Shown here: positions 1-11,885 of the stretch, piece after piece
How the letters are laid out: each line of letters opens with the position of its first letter
Numbering within the stretch: position 1 is the first letter of the stretch
Assembly (NCBI GenBank): GCA_017889585.1
Contig: JAGFZX010000010.1
Span: forward strand, 24,225-88,224
Source: Bacillota bacterium
GTDB lineage: Bacteria > Bacillota > Negativicutes > DSM-13327
Reading direction: 5' to 3'
DNA length: 64,000 nt
Translations under genes and position numbers: made by a program
The notes under the pieces: generated by a model
The model's database searches: none
Told to the model about the DNA's origin: nothing
The model's input: only the letters and a program-made list of their open reading frames with translations

Positions 1-15
1 TTAGGAGGTAGCTAG

Positions 16-720
16 ATGGCAAAATCAATCAAGGCTGCAAGTATTGATATTTGCAGAATTGGCGTATTGATATTTGCTATAATTGCGTATTTGTATTTAC
101 CTGGTTTGCAGGGGTTTTTGGATGCTGGAATAACTTATTTACGATATCGTGATTTTGAGGGATTGCGTCAGTTTATTTTATCATATGGCGAATGGGCGAG
201 TGTTGTCAGTATTGCCTTAATGGTTATCCAGTCATTAGTTCCTATTGTGCCAGGAATAGTTATTACAATTACGAATGCTTGGATTTTTGGCTGGCAGTAT
301 GGGGCATTGTATTCCTGGATCGGAGCATTATTAGGGGCTATTTTGGATTTTGGTGTGGCAAGATGGTATGGTCGTCTAGTTGTTGAACGATTTATAAATA
401 TAAAATATCTTACTATGACTGATATGTTTCTGGATAAATATGGCTTATTAGCTGTATTTGTTACCAGATTAACACCAATAATACCATTTAAAGTGGTGAG
501 TTATGGTGCAGGACTAACAATTATGCCACTCTGGAAATTTGTGATTGCGACCGCAATTGGCCAAGCACCTGCAACAATAATGTATTCGATATTAGGTCAA
601 AATATTACACATAATCTACGTATAACAATAGCCGTTACTTCACTATTAGTTAGTATATGTGTTATTGCTTATTATTATAGAGGAGAAATAAAACGTCGGA
701 TTTTTCCAGATAAAGAGTAA
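16..720 (+). CDS. TVP38/TMEM64 (SNARE-associated/DedA-like) family membrane protein
   Basis: 234-aa multi-TM ORF with SD ttaggagg; GALLGAILDFGVARWYGR and RLTPIIPFKVVSYGAGLT motifs typical of TVP38/VTT proteins. Confidence 0.8.
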   Translation: MAKSIKAASIDICRIGVLIFAIIAYLYLPGLQGFLDAGITYLRYRDFEGLRQFILSYGEWASVVSIALMVIQSLVPIVPGIVITITNAWIFGWQYGALYSWIGALLGAILDFGVARWYGRLVVERFINIKYLTMTDMFLDKYGLLAVFVTRLTPIIPFKVVSYGAGLTIMPLWKFVIATAIGQAPATIMYSILGQNITHNLRITIAVTSLLVSICVIAYYYRGEIKRRIFPDKE

Positions 721-737
721 TCGAGTCTAGACTCGAT
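720..737. repeat. 18-bp perfect palindrome atcgagtctagactcgat at the stop codon of the preceding gene
   Basis: Read directly; self-complementary across all 18 bases. Confidence 0.9.
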
Positions 738-895
738 GAGCTATAATACGCACTTTGAGTTATAAGACGCAGAAGAAGCAGCGTAAATGTATGTTTTGAA
801 ACAATCTTTTTAAAAAAAAATGATAGTACTTATGTGCTTTTTCTTGTAATATATAGTATAATATTAAATAGTTAACTACATAGGAGGTGAAACTC

Positions 896-1063
896 ATGTA
901 TAAAATTAGCAACGAATGTATCGAATGTGGAGCTTGCGCTTCTGTTTGTCCAGTAGAAGCAATTTCCGCCGGCGAAGGTCAATATGTTATTGATGATAAG
1001 TGTATTGATTGTGGTTCATGTGCAGGAACATGTCCAGTAGGAGCTATTTCTCCAGGAGAATAA
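896..1063 (+). CDS. 2[4Fe-4S] ferredoxin, 55 aa (missing from the ORF track)
   Basis: SD aggaggtg; translation MYKISNECIECGACASVCPVEAISAGEGQYVIDDKCIDCGSCAGTCPVGAISPGE with two CxxCxxCxxxCP clusters. Confidence 0.95.
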   Translation: MYKISNECIECGACASVCPVEAISAGEGQYVIDDKCIDCGSCAGTCPVGAISPGE

Positions 1064-1072
1064 GCAACATAT

Positions 1073-1102
1073 GAAAAAAGTCCAGAAATTCTGGGCTTTT
1101 TT
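1073..1102 (+). terminator. Rho-independent terminator after ferredoxin
   Basis: aaaaaagtccagaaattctgggcttttttc hairpin plus T-run. Confidence 0.85.
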
Positions 1103-1110
1103 CTTTTTGC

Positions 1111-1178
1111 GAAATCAGAAAATATAGCACTTTTTTACTTGCGTCTGAAGACTTGGCGGTCGCCAAGTCTTTTCTTAT
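1111..1178 (-). repeat. Dispersed intergenic repeat family 1, copy F (divergent)
   Basis: gaaatcagaaaatatagcac...gcgtctgaagacttggcggtcgccaagtcttttctta; shares gaatcagaaa and gcgtct-gagacttggc blocks with copies at 24770 and 33551. Confidence 0.6.
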
Positions 1179-1336
1179 AAATATGCTATAATTCTTAGAG
1201 GAAAAAGTTGAATGACTAATTTAGTCAAATATGTAAATACTTATTTTAGTATAAATCTTTACCTTTGTACAAAATTTGTTTATTATATATTAAAGGCTGT
1301 TTAAGAATGTTATAGTTAGAATAGGAGCGAATTTTT

Positions 1337-1786
1337 GTGTATACATTATTATTAGCGTTATTTATAGTCGGTATTGATCAATTATCTAAATTTTATATTC
1401 AAACACATATGGTGTTAGGCATGTCTATACCTGTAATGCAAGATATTTTTCATATTACATATATTTTGAATCCAGGGGCTGCTTTTGGTTTGTTTGAACA
1501 TCAAACTATCTTTTTTGTAATCATAGCAATTGGTATGGTCGTAGCTGCAATTTATTTTTATCCAAGGATTCCCAAGCAATATAGATTGTTGCGGTTTGGT
1601 ACAGGTTTAATAGTGGGCGGAGCTATGGGGAATGTTATTGATCGTATAAAAACAGGCTATGTAGTTGATTTTTTTGATTTTCGTATTTGGCCGATATTTA
1701 ACATAGCGGATGTAGGGATTGTGTGTGGTGTGGGTTGTATAATTTTTACTATTACATATTTATATAAAGAGGATGGCGTAGAATGA
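1337..1786 (+). CDS. lspA: Lipoprotein signal peptidase II
   Basis: DQLSKFYIQ, NPGAAFG, GNVIDRI, VVDFFDF, FNIADVGI motifs. Confidence 0.95.
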   Translation: MYTLLLALFIVGIDQLSKFYIQTHMVLGMSIPVMQDIFHITYILNPGAAFGLFEHQTIFFVIIAIGMVVAAIYFYPRIPKQYRLLRFGTGLIVGGAMGNVIDRIKTGYVVDFFDFRIWPIFNIADVGIVCGVGCIIFTITYLYKEDGVE

Positions 1787-2712
1787 CCGACAAGACTAAT
1801 TTTTTTGAGGTTAATGAGTGTGAGAAAGGTGAACGTTTGGATGTATTTTTAGCTAGCGTTATGAATGAGATATCTCGATCTAATATCCAAAAACTTATTG
1901 CTAACGGGCAGGTTACAGTAAATGATAAAATGGTAAAAACTAATTATAAAGTAAAGGCATCTGATGCTATTATCGTGACTATGCCTGAAGTGAGACCTCT
2001 GGAATTAATGGCAGAAGATATCCCTATTGATGTTGTATATGAAGATGATGATATTATTGTGGTTAATAAGTCTCGGGGCATGGTAGTACATCCGGCGACA
2101 GGTAACTCTAGTGGTACTTTAGTTAATGCATTATTAGAACATTGTGATGATTTATCGGGTATAAATGGGGTTGCCCGGCCAGGTATTGTACATCGATTAG
2201 ATAAAGATACTTCAGGCGTTATGATAGCTGCTAAAAGTGATAGGGCACATATCAGTTTGGCAAAACAAATTAAAGAACATACAGCGAGTCGTCGCTATCT
2301 GACTATTGTGCATGGTAATATTAAGGAAGAGCAAGGCGTCATTAAGGGACCAATTGGACGCCATTCTTCTGATCGAAAAAAAATGGCAGTAACATTTGTC
2401 AATAGTAAGGAAGCAATCACTAATTTTCGCATTCTTGAAAGATTTGGCAATTATACTTTAGTTGAGTGTAAATTACTTACTGGGCGTACACATCAGATTA
2501 GAGTACATATGGCTTATATTGGACATCCGGTAGTAGGTGATCCCAAATATGGCCCTGAACGTGAACATTTTGACATTGTAGGTCAAGCCTTGCATTCAAC
2601 AGAGCTCATGATTAACCATCCGGTTACTGGAGAAAGTATGGTTTTTAATGCAGCCTTACCTGATGATATGCAAAGGATTTTAATAAATTTAAGACAAAAA
2701 ATGAATAGATAG
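1783..2712 (+). CDS. rluD: RluD-type 23S rRNA pseudouridine synthase
   Basis: S4 domain plus HRLDKDTSGVMI catalytic motif and GRTHQIRVH. Confidence 0.93.
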   Translation: MTDKTNFFEVNECEKGERLDVFLASVMNEISRSNIQKLIANGQVTVNDKMVKTNYKVKASDAIIVTMPEVRPLELMAEDIPIDVVYEDDDIIVVNKSRGMVVHPATGNSSGTLVNALLEHCDDLSGINGVARPGIVHRLDKDTSGVMIAAKSDRAHISLAKQIKEHTASRRYLTIVHGNIKEEQGVIKGPIGRHSSDRKKMAVTFVNSKEAITNFRILERFGNYTLVECKLLTGRTHQIRVHMAYIGHPVVGDPKYGPEREHFDIVGQALHSTELMINHPVTGESMVFNAALPDDMQRILINLRQKMNR

Positions 2713-3273
<561 letters not shown>

Positions 3274-3319
3274 TAAAAAATAGTACAAAATTTATAATTT
3301 CTTAGATAGTAAAGTAAAA

Positions 3320-3370
3320 AGACATTTGATAACCTGTAAAATATGACGGGTTATCAAATGTCTTTAGTTT
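3320..3370 (+). terminator. Terminator between convergent pyrR and rqcH
   Basis: agacatttgataacc ... ggttatcaaatgtct stem. Confidence 0.75.
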
Positions 3371-3426
3371 TTAAAGATATCTAGGAAAGTATAAGTTGTC
3401 GGCGTTGGTTTTATGTTATTAACGTT

Positions 3427-5184
3427 TTAACATTTTTTTAGTAATGAGTCCACTGTATTTTTATCAGGGGCTATGTAGATAGTTTGTTGATGATCATAAA
3501 TTACAAAACCAGGTTTAGAACCAGAGGGTTTTTTTACATAACGACGTCTGGTGTAATCAACTGGTACCTTAGTTGATTGACTGGCCTTACTGTAATAGGC
3601 AGCCAAGTGTGCTGCGGATTCGATAGCTGATGGGAGTGGATCTTGGGAACCTATACGTAAAATGACATGTGAACCTGGGATATCCTTAGCATGAAACCAG
3701 ATATCGTTAGGTTGTGCTTGTTTAAAGGTCACTATGTCATTTTGGCGATTATTTTTGCCCACTAAGATAGTTAGGCCCTCTGGTGTTATTGCAGTCAGTG
3801 GCATAGAAGGAGGCGTAGGAATGCGGCGTTTATTTAATGGTTTAATATAGCCGGCATTAATTAATTCTAGGCGGATATCAAGCAATTCGGCAGCAAGAGT
3901 CGCATGTTCGAGGGCGACTACAATACTGTCGAAATACGCTATGTCTTGTGCACATTGGGATAACTGCTCACGCAGCGATTCTTGAGCCCGTTTAAGCTTA
4001 TTATATTTTGTATAATAAGAACGCGCGTTTTCTACTGGTGAAAGCCTGGGGTCAAGATCAATTGTTAATAGGTTATCATCAGGGGAGTTACTATACAAAT
4101 TAGGTAAAATAATTTTATTGCTACCACAGGAAATATTATTAAGATTAGCCATTAAAATGTCGGCATATTCTCGGAAGTCATCGGCAGCTGTTGCATCTGC
4201 TTGTTCTTGGGTCAAAATACCCTGCTTGCGAATTAAACGCCCCATTTCATCCAATACAAGTTTCAGTAATAAGGCTTGCTCTGGAAGACGCTGTGTTCTT
4301 GACAGGCTGTCCGCAAATTGTATAGCTTCACTCATGGTAGAAAATTGATGCTCAGTACATTTTTGCATTAGATGTTCCAGAGAAAATGATGCAATACCAC
4401 TTAGCCGATTATCTGCACCCACCATTACTGACGGAAAATATAGGTCCGAATTAAACTGGGTAACAATACTTTCTAATGCTTCCCTGAGTGCAATTATATC
4501 CCCATTATCCAGGTCATCCACCAGGATATCTGCAGGTAAACCCGCTCGCCATACTAATTCGCGAGCTGTGATGGGCCCAATGCCGATTCCAGTATTAATA
4601 ATGGCTTTTGTAACGAGACCTGTATGATTAGTAGTAAGGGTATTGATAAAGTCCGTGATGGGGGTAGTAAGCAAATTTAAACGCATTTGACCTGGGGGGA
4701 AGGTATACTCCATTTTAGGTAGAATTTGCCGATGGCGGCTTGTATTGATACCAATACGTTTAATAGCATCAATGATAATATTATCTTGTGTAAGAATAAT
4801 GTTACTGTGTTTGCCCATTAATTCGATTGTTAGGCATTTTGTGACAATCAAGCCGCCCGCGCCGAGGGTATCAATCGATAAGAGGGCGATGCGATCAAGG
4901 CTGTGTTGGTCAATTTGAGCTATGCGACCATCTTCTATATGTTTTCTAAGTAGCATACAAAATGCGGTTGGTGTTGTTGGATTTTCTGGTGCTGTATTGG
5001 TTAGATGAATACGCGGGTGCTCAGGATTGGATGAGATTAATAAGCAGAGGTTTTGAGTTGGTTGCCTTATCCATATGGCTAACGTATACTTGTCAGGTTG
5101 AAAAATTTTATCAATGCGTCCGCCAGCAATTTGAGTATTTAATTCGCCTAGTAATGTTGAAAGAGAAAGCCCGTCAAGACTCAT
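3427..5184 (-). CDS. rqcH: NFACT-family RQC factor (RqcH / fibronectin-binding-like)
   Basis: N-terminal MSLDGLSLSTLLGELNTQIAGGRIDKIFQP; C-terminal NFACT-R DIWFHAKDIPGSHVILR. Confidence 0.92.
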   Translation of the reverse strand: MSLDGLSLSTLLGELNTQIAGGRIDKIFQPDKYTLAIWIRQPTQNLCLLISSNPEHPRIHLTNTAPENPTTPTAFCMLLRKHIEDGRIAQIDQHSLDRIALLSIDTLGAGGLIVTKCLTIELMGKHSNIILTQDNIIIDAIKRIGINTSRHRQILPKMEYTFPPGQMRLNLLTTPITDFINTLTTNHTGLVTKAIINTGIGIGPITARELVWRAGLPADILVDDLDNGDIIALREALESIVTQFNSDLYFPSVMVGADNRLSGIASFSLEHLMQKCTEHQFSTMSEAIQFADSLSRTQRLPEQALLLKLVLDEMGRLIRKQGILTQEQADATAADDFREYADILMANLNNISCGSNKIILPNLYSNSPDDNLLTIDLDPRLSPVENARSYYTKYNKLKRAQESLREQLSQCAQDIAYFDSIVVALEHATLAAELLDIRLELINAGYIKPLNKRRIPTPPSMPLTAITPEGLTILVGKNNRQNDIVTFKQAQPNDIWFHAKDIPGSHVILRIGSQDPLPSAIESAAHLAAYYSKASQSTKVPVDYTRRRYVKKPSGSKPGFVIYDHQQTIYIAPDKNTVDSLLKKC

Positions 5185-5329
5185 GTTATGCCCTCCAGTA
5201 GCGTATTATATATAGGGTGTAATTGTTTTCCAGTATACCATTATTGCCAGTCGCAGGTCAAACTAGGTCTAAGTATAGAATGATGTGAATAACATGAATA
5301 ACAAAAACACATGTTAGCGAGGTGGCAGG

Positions 5330-8083
5330 GTGGATATTGATAAATGGTATACACGGCAAGTACAAGAAGTAATTGCTTATTGGCAAACTGATCAGTATGA
5401 GGGTTTAGCTTCTAGTGAGATAAAAAGCAGGTTGAATAAATTTGGTTATAATGAAATGGTTGAAAAACAAAAAACGGCATGGTGGAAACGGTTGGTAGCC
5501 CAATTTCAGGATTTTATGGTCTTAATATTGTTGGCAGCCACATTGATTTCGGCATTTTTAGGAGAATATGCTGATGCAGTAACGATATTAATTATTGTAA
5601 TTTTTAATGCCATATTAGGGTTTGTGCAAGAGTACAGAGCTGAGAAATCTATGGATGCTTTAAAAAAAATGGCAGCACCAACAGCTCATGTCATTCGCAA
5701 TGGTATATTGCAACAAATAGCGGCACGTGAACTAGTTCCAGGTGATATTATTGCATTGGAATCAGGTGATAAAATAGCTGCAGATGCCAGATTGATAGAT
5801 GTACAAAATATGGAAGTTGAAGAAGCGGCATTAACAGGAGAATCTTTGCCAATACGAAAATTAGCTAATAAGCAGTATGATGAGAATAGTTCCCTTGGTG
5901 ATCGTAAAAATATGGTATACGCTGGTACTAGTATTGTTAAGGGGCGGGGCAAGGCTGTAGTCTGTGCTACAGGTATGGTTACTGAAGTTGGACGTATTGC
6001 TGATATGATTCAGGATAGTGAGCATGAAAGTACTCCTCTCGAACAACGGTTGGAGGGGCTAGGACGTTATTTAGTATGGGGCTGTCTGGTTATTTGTTCG
6101 ATAGTCGTTATCACTGGAGTGGCTAAAGGGGAACCATTATTTTTAATGTGTATGGCAGGTATTAGTTTGGCGGTAGCAGCTATTCCTGAAGGTTTACCAG
6201 CCATTGTTACAGTCGCGTTAGCCTTAGGGGTACAACGGATGATAAAACGCAATGCTATAATACGCAAACTGCCGGCAGTTGAGACTCTGGGCTGTACAAC
6301 TGTTATTTGTTCTGACAAAACAGGTACTCTTACCCAAAATGCAATGACAGTACGAAAAATATTTACCGATGATAGCATATATGATGTAACTGGTACTGGT
6401 TATGATATAAAAGGAAATTTTTTATTGAACAAGCAGGAATTTGAGCCTAAGAAGGATAAATGCTTACAACAGTGTTTAGAAATTAGTGTATTATGTAATA
6501 ATAGTATTTTGAAACATAATAATGTGAGTATAAGTGGTTTATGGCGTAGTGGAGTGAAGTCAGGCTGGTCTATTGAAGGCGATCCTACTGAAGGCGCCTT
6601 GGTGGTTGCAGCTGCCAAGGCAAATATTTGGCGCAGGGAAGTCGAGAAAACTCAGAGGCGGTTGGCTGAAGTCCCTTTTGAATCAGAACGATGTCGTATG
6701 TCAGTTGTATATGAAAATAACAATAAATATGTTGTGTATGTTAAAGGTGCGCCAGATGTCATTCTGGAACTGTGCCAGTATTATAGTAAAAATAGTGGGG
6801 ACGTAGCACTATCAGCGGCAATGAAATCTGAGATTTTAGTAGCGAATGAACAAATGACGCAGCAGGCTTTTAGGGTATTGGCAGTTGCATATCGGCAGAT
6901 ATCAAAAATTGAAGCTGATAATGCTCAGGTTGATTTGGAAAGAGATTTGGTTTTTGCAGGTCTGATAGGGATGATTGATCCCCCCCGGAGTGAAGCTAAG
7001 CAGGCTATTGCTATATGTCGCAAAGCAGGTATAAAGACAGTAATGATTACTGGTGATCATCGTAATACTGCAGTAGCTATTGCAAAAGAGTTGCAAATGT
7101 TTAATAATGATAGTAATCAAGCTATTACTGGTAGTGAACTTGATAGTCTAAATGATGAAGAATTAGCTAGGAATATCAATAATATTACAGTATATTCTCG
7201 GGTTTCTCCCGCCCATAAGTTACGCATTGTTAGAGCTTTAAAGCGGCAAGGTCATATAGTAGCTATGACTGGTGATGGTGTTAATGATGCTCCTGCAATA
7301 AAAGAAGCTGATATTGGTATAGCTATGGGGATTAATGGTACTGATGTTACGAAAGAAGCTGCCTCCATGGTGCTCGCCGATGATAATTTTGCTACTATTG
7401 TTGCTGCGGTGGAAGAAGGTCGGGGGATTTATGATAATATCCGTAAATTTATAAGGTATTTATTATCCTGTAATTTAGGGGAAGTGCTTACTATGTTTAT
7501 TGCCGCAATAGTAGGTCTGCCGCTACCTTTATTGCCTGTGCAAATTTTATGGGTTAATTTAGTGACTGATGGTCTACCAGCCATGGCTCTCGGCATTGAT
7601 CCTAATGATCATAATATTATGAATAGACAGCCACGCAATCCGCGGGAAAGTGTATTCTCCCGAGGGCTGAGTCGTAAGATTATTGCTCGCGGTCTGCAGA
7701 TTGGTATAAGTACGGTTTTGGTATTTGCTGGATTATACTTTTTGAGAAATGATTTAGCTGAGGCTAGGACTATGGCTTTTTGTACTCTGGTTTTTAGCCA
7801 AATGTTTCATGTTTTTGATTGTCGGTCAGAAATATTTAGTGTTTTTGAAATTGGCTTATTTAAAAATAAATATTTGCTTGCAGCCGCAGGATGCTCAATT
7901 TGCATGCAACTATTGGTTGTTTATCATCCCCTTATGCGTGAGGTTTTTGCTACTGTTCCTCTTACTATTGTTGATTGGATCATTGTCCTGTGTGTATCAG
8001 GTTGGACCTTTATAATAGGTGCTATCAGACATGTGTTTTTCCGTAGGCGTGTATCACGTGCTGTTTTTGGGCGGGTACACTAA
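5330..8083 (+). CDS. P-type (P2A-like) Ca2+ transporting ATPase
   Basis: [37 protein letters not shown] motifs; 917 aa. Confidence 0.93.
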   Translation: MDIDKWYTRQVQEVIAYWQTDQYEGLASSEIKSRLNKFGYNEMVEKQKTAWWKRLVAQFQDFMVLILLAATLISAFLGEYADAVTILIIVIFNAILGFVQEYRAEKSMDALKKMAAPTAHVIRNGILQQIAARELVPGDIIALESGDKIAADARLIDVQNMEVEEAALTGESLPIRKLANKQYDENSSLGDRKNMVYAGTSIVKGRGKAVVCATGMVTEVGRIADMIQDSEHESTPLEQRLEGLGRYLVWGCLVICSIVVITGVAKGEPLFLMCMAGISLAVAAIPEGLPAIVTVALALGVQRMIKRNAIIRKLPAVETLGCTTVICSDKTGTLTQNAMTVRKIFTDDSIYDVTGTGYDIKGNFLLNKQEFEPKKDKCLQQCLEISVLCNNSILKHNNVSISGLWRSGVKSGWSIEGDPTEGALVVAAAKANIWRREVEKTQRRLAEVPFESERCRMSVVYENNNKYVVYVKGAPDVILELCQYYSKNSGDVALSAAMKSEILVANEQMTQQAFRVLAVAYRQISKIEADNAQVDLERDLVFAGLIGMIDPPRSEAKQAIAICRKAGIKTVMITGDHRNTAVAIAKELQMFNNDSNQAITGSELDSLNDEELARNINNITVYSRVSPAHKLRIVRALKRQGHIVAMTGDGVNDAPAIKEADIGIAMGINGTDVTKEAASMVLADDNFATIVAAVEEGRGIYDNIRKFIRYLLSCNLGEVLTMFIAAIVGLPLPLLPVQILWVNLVTDGLPAMALGIDPNDHNIMNRQPRNPRESVFSRGLSRKIIARGLQIGISTVLVFAGLYFLRNDLAEARTMAFCTLVFSQMFHVFDCRSEIFSVFEIGLFKNKYLLAAAGCSICMQLLVVYHPLMREVFATVPLTIVDWIIVLCVSGWTFIIGAIRHVFFRRRVSRAVFGRVH

Positions 8084-8107
8084 TTTAAAGATGAGGAGAA
8101 TATTAAG

Positions 8108-8944
8108 ATGAAGTTTAGTTTTAGCAAATGGCATGGATTAGGTAATGATTTTGTAATTGTAAATGGATTTACAGAAAGAATTGATAATTATCCGCAAATG
8201 GCTATTGAGGTTTGTGATCGCCATTTTGGGGTAGGGGCAGATGGATTGGTAGTCCTATTGGCATCAGAAGTAGCCGATTTTCAAATGAGAATTTTTAATT
8301 CAGATGGCAGTGAGGCTGAAATGTGTGGTAATGTAACACGTTGTATGGCGCGTTTTGTATATGATCATGGCTTAACTGATAAGACCAAGATTACTTTGGA
8401 AACAAAAGCAGGGATCATTAAACCTGAATTAATATTTATTGATGGTACGCTTAGCACTATCAGGGTTGATATGGGGATGCCCCGCCTCAAACGTAGTGAA
8501 ATACCCATGAACGGTAATGAGAGTGAAGAAGTTATTAATGAATTATTAGTCGTCGAGCAGTCGGATTATCATATCACTTGTGTGTCAATGGGCAATCCCC
8601 ATTGTATACTATTTGTAGATAATATTGCTGATGCTAATTTATCAGTTATTGGACCTGTGATTGAAACAAATTCGATTTTTCCCAGGAAGATTAATGTCGA
8701 GTTTGTACAAGTAATTAATAAACAAAAAGTACGTATGCGTGTATGGGAACGTGGTGCTGGCATTACAATGGCTTGCGGTACAGGCGCGTGCGCTACATTA
8801 GTAGCAGCGGTACTGAATGGCAAGACAGATCGTCAGGCGATTGTTGAACTTGATGGAGGGGAATTGTTTATTGAGTGGGGTCAGGATAATCATGTATATA
8901 TGTCTGGTCCAGCAGTAGAGGTTTTCAGTGGCGAATATCTATAA
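8108..8944 (+). CDS. dapF: Diaminopimelate epimerase
   Basis: FSKWHGLGNDFVIV, MCGNVTRC, ACGTGACAT motifs. Confidence 0.96.
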   Translation: MKFSFSKWHGLGNDFVIVNGFTERIDNYPQMAIEVCDRHFGVGADGLVVLLASEVADFQMRIFNSDGSEAEMCGNVTRCMARFVYDHGLTDKTKITLETKAGIIKPELIFIDGTLSTIRVDMGMPRLKRSEIPMNGNESEEVINELLVVEQSDYHITCVSMGNPHCILFVDNIADANLSVIGPVIETNSIFPRKINVEFVQVINKQKVRMRVWERGAGITMACGTGACATLVAAVLNGKTDRQAIVELDGGELFIEWGQDNHVYMSGPAVEVFSGEYL

Positions 8945-8947
8945 AAT

Positions 8948-8985
8948 AAAAATCCAACTTCTCTTAAATAAGAAGTTGGATTTTT
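8948..8985 (+). terminator. Rho-independent terminator after dapF
   Basis: aaaaatccaacttctcttaaataagaagttggattttt. Confidence 0.9.
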
Positions 8986-9050
8986 GAACTGTGACAGGAA
9001 TTTTCTTGTTTGTGGTGTAATATTATACTCCATAAGAGTGAGGAGGTGCG

Positions 9051-9653
9051 ATGGTGAAAATTATTAGTTTAACATGTGCTTTTTTAGTGCTGTTAGTTAG
9101 TCACGCATTAGCAATATCTTCGATTGATGTTGAGACAATCAAAGAAGCTCAAAATTATGGTAAAATTAAGGCGCAACATCAGTTGAAGGACTTTTTACTG
9201 CCGTGGATATCTTATGAAGAGAAAGCTGTAAAACTGAATGATGCAGCAGAACATGCCTATTTATACACTGCTTTCTTATTAATGGCTACAGATGCTAGAG
9301 AAAAGAGTTTAAATGGTCAGAGTGTTAGTCTATTAGATAGTGAAAGGATCTTAGTAGATTATACAGATATATTAAGTTTAAGCATAGTTTTATTTGGCGA
9401 GAAACAGGATTTTGCCCAAAATGCCAGAGTTGTCCTTAAACAGGATAATAAAATTATTAAGGCTTATCAAGTTAATATACCGCCTAATGCTGAAAAAATC
9501 GCCAGAGATGAGGGACAACCATTATTTAAAGCACAATGTTATGTGTATTTTTTAGAGAAAGATATTGAATTAGATGATCCGGTAACGCTATCTATTACCA
9601 CTAGTGATAAAAAGAGGCATTCTTTTTATTTTGATTTGGCAAAAATAAAATAA
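9051..9653 (+). CDS. Hypothetical exported protein
   Basis: 200-aa ORF, N-terminal signal peptide MVKIISLTCAFLVLLVSHALA, SD gaggaggtg; family not recognised. Confidence 0.75.
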   Translation: MVKIISLTCAFLVLLVSHALAISSIDVETIKEAQNYGKIKAQHQLKDFLLPWISYEEKAVKLNDAAEHAYLYTAFLLMATDAREKSLNGQSVSLLDSERILVDYTDILSLSIVLFGEKQDFAQNARVVLKQDNKIIKAYQVNIPPNAEKIARDEGQPLFKAQCYVYFLEKDIELDDPVTLSITTSDKKRHSFYFDLAKIK

Positions 9654-9804
9654 AGAGCTATTTTAATCTAAACAGAATATCTAAAACTTAGATAGTTGGC
9701 GAAAAAGGGATTTAATGAAAGCATAGAGAAGTATTGTAAGATCATAAGAGTAATTATAAAATTATTGTTAATAATAACATATGCAGAGGAAGGAGTACCT
9801 TATA

Positions 9805-10689
9805 GTGCTTAAAAGTATGACTGGTTTTGGTCGCGGAGAATACTTAGATAATGAACATCGGTTTATTGTAGAAATTAAAGCTGTAAATCACCGTTATAAT
9901 GAAATTGTCATTCGTATGCCTAAAAATTTAGGTTCACTTGAGGAAAAAATTCGTCGTAGTGTGTCAAATACATTAGTAAGAGGCCGTATTGATATTTTTA
10001 TAACTATGGACGAATTCGGAGAAAAGAAAAGAGCAGTAAGGGTTGACAAAGAATTAGCAATGGCTTACCATGAATCTTTAAGAGCTTTAGCTGAGTTATT
10101 TTCAACTTCAATAAAGGATCATCTTGACCAGATCGCTAAATATCCTGATGTTATAAAAGTAGAAGAAGTAACTGAAGATATTTTAGTTTTATGGCCAAAA
10201 TTATCTAGTGCTGTTGATATGGCAGTAAGTAATCTTATGAGTATGCGTTTGGCTGAGGGGCTTAATATTAAACAGGATTTAGTGTCACGTATTGATAGTA
10301 TTACTTCATATCTTATTACAGTTGAAGAACGTGCTCCTGGGGTGTTAGTTGATTACAGGGTGAAAATATTGGGACGTATGCGGGAGTTATTGGCGACTAT
10401 AGGAACTGAGCCTGATGAGGGGAGATTACTCCAGGAAACAGCTATATTTGCTGATCGAACTAGTATTACTGAAGAGTTAGTGAGACTCAAAAGTCATTTG
10501 TTGCAGTTTGGTACTGCATTAAATGCTGATGAAGCAGTAGGTAGAAAACTAGACTTTATTATTCAGGAAATCAACCGTGAAACCAATACTATCGCATCTA
10601 AAGCTAATGATTTTACTATAGCGAATTTAATGGTAGAAATTAAAAGCGAGATAGAGAAGATCAGAGAACAAATTCAAAACATAGAGTAA
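9805..10689 (+). CDS. yicC: YicC-family endoribonuclease-like protein
   Basis: [12 protein letters not shown]-terminus, C-terminal [27 protein letters not shown] at 9805 with SD aaggag preferred over ATG 9781. Confidence 0.93.
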   Translation: MLKSMTGFGRGEYLDNEHRFIVEIKAVNHRYNEIVIRMPKNLGSLEEKIRRSVSNTLVRGRIDIFITMDEFGEKKRAVRVDKELAMAYHESLRALAELFSTSIKDHLDQIAKYPDVIKVEEVTEDILVLWPKLSSAVDMAVSNLMSMRLAEGLNIKQDLVSRIDSITSYLITVEERAPGVLVDYRVKILGRMRELLATIGTEPDEGRLLQETAIFADRTSITEELVRLKSHLLQFGTALNADEAVGRKLDFIIQEINRETNTIASKANDFTIANLMVEIKSEIEKIREQIQNIE

Positions 10690-10741
10690 TAGAGGGCGCT
10701 ACGCAACAAAAGCTAATAAAAAAATAGGGGGAAAGTTATTT

Positions 10742-11011
10742 ATGGAAATTAAACTTATCAATATTGGTTTTGGTAATATCGTGTCTGCCAATAGGATAAT
10801 TTCTATAGTGAGCCCTGAGTCAGCACCTATTAAAAGGATAATTCAAGAAGCCCGAGATAGGGGCATGCTAGTTGACGCAACATATGGACGACGTACTCGA
10901 GCGGTTATTATTACTGATAGTGATCATGTTATTTTATCAGCAGTACAACCCGAAACGGTAGCACATCGCCTGGCGAGTAAAGAAACTAGTGATGACACTA
11001 CTGTAGAATAG
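10742..11011 (+). CDS. remA: RemA/DUF370 family regulator
   Basis: [28 protein letters not shown]. Confidence 0.93.
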   Translation: MEIKLINIGFGNIVSANRIISIVSPESAPIKRIIQEARDRGMLVDATYGRRTRAVIITDSDHVILSAVQPETVAHRLASKETSDDTTVE

Positions 11012-11035
11012 TGAGTGTTGAAAGGAGCAGCATCT

Positions 11036-11659
11036 ATGGCAAAACAAGGAATTTTGATTGTACTTTCTGGTCCGTCAGGAGCAGGTAAGGGGACAATTTG
11101 TCAAGAATTGCTGCGTAGTTATCCTGAATTAAATTACTCTATATCTGCAACTACTAGACCAGCTCGCGTGGGTGAACAAAATGGCGTTAACTATTGGTTC
11201 ATTTCCAGGCCAGAGTTTCAGAAAATGATTGAGAATGATCAACTGCTAGAGTGGGCTGAAGTTTACGGTAATTTTTATGGAACACCATGCCATCATATTG
11301 CAGAACTTTTAAACAGTGGTAAAGATGTTGTTTTAGAGATTGATACACAGGGAGCTGCGCAGATTAAAAAGAAATTTCCACAAGGTGTTTGTATTTATAT
11401 TGCGCCACCATCCTTGGATGAACTGGCTAAGCGCATTCACAAACGTGGAACTGAAAGCCTGGAAAATATAAAAACCCGGCTGAGTTCTGCGAGTGGTGAA
11501 TTAACATATGTACATAATTATGATTACGTTGTAGTAAATGATGAAGTGCAGAGTGCAACGAATAAAATTATAGCAATTATTATTGCAGAAAAATGCCAAG
11601 TAGTACGTAATATTGCTACAATCAATAATATTCTATCTAATGCCAAAAAAAATTTTTAG
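11036..11659 (+). CDS. gmk: Guanylate kinase
   Basis: [22 protein letters not shown]-loop, [19 protein letters not shown]; start moved to ATG 11036 after SD aaggag. Confidence 0.96.
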   Translation: MAKQGILIVLSGPSGAGKGTICQELLRSYPELNYSISATTRPARVGEQNGVNYWFISRPEFQKMIENDQLLEWAEVYGNFYGTPCHHIAELLNSGKDVVLEIDTQGAAQIKKKFPQGVCIYIAPPSLDELAKRIHKRGTESLENIKTRLSSASGELTYVHNYDYVVVNDEVQSATNKIIAIIIAEKCQVVRNIATINNILSNAKKNF

Positions 11660-11669
11660 GGGGACTATA

Positions 11670-11876
11670 ATGATTAATCCATCAATTGATACTTTAGTAA
11701 CCAAAGTTGATAGTAAGTATACTTTAGTTGTACTTGCGGCCAAGCGGGCGCGTGAAATTATGGATGGTTCTACATCGCTTGTTGACAGTAAATCTAATAA
11801 GCAAGTAACTATTGCTTTAGAGGAAATTGCTCAAGAAAAAATTACTTATGAACGGACTAAGAGTGGCATAAAATAG
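11670..11876 (+). CDS. rpoZ: RNA polymerase omega subunit
   Basis: [30 protein letters not shown]; start moved to ATG 11670 after agggggac. Confidence 0.93.
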   Translation: MINPSIDTLVTKVDSKYTLVVLAAKRAREIMDGSTSLVDSKSNKQVTIALEEIAQEKITYERTKSGIK

Positions 11877-11885
11877 GAGGTTTAC

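Noticed and set aside
5200-5329. yybP-ykoY (Mn2+) riboswitch upstream of the P-type ATPase
   Set aside because: No yybP-ykoY core motifs found in the leader.
5686-7120. Several 61-103 aa minus-strand ORFs inside the P-type ATPase gene
   Set aside because: Antisense shadows of a long conserved CDS with no independent support.
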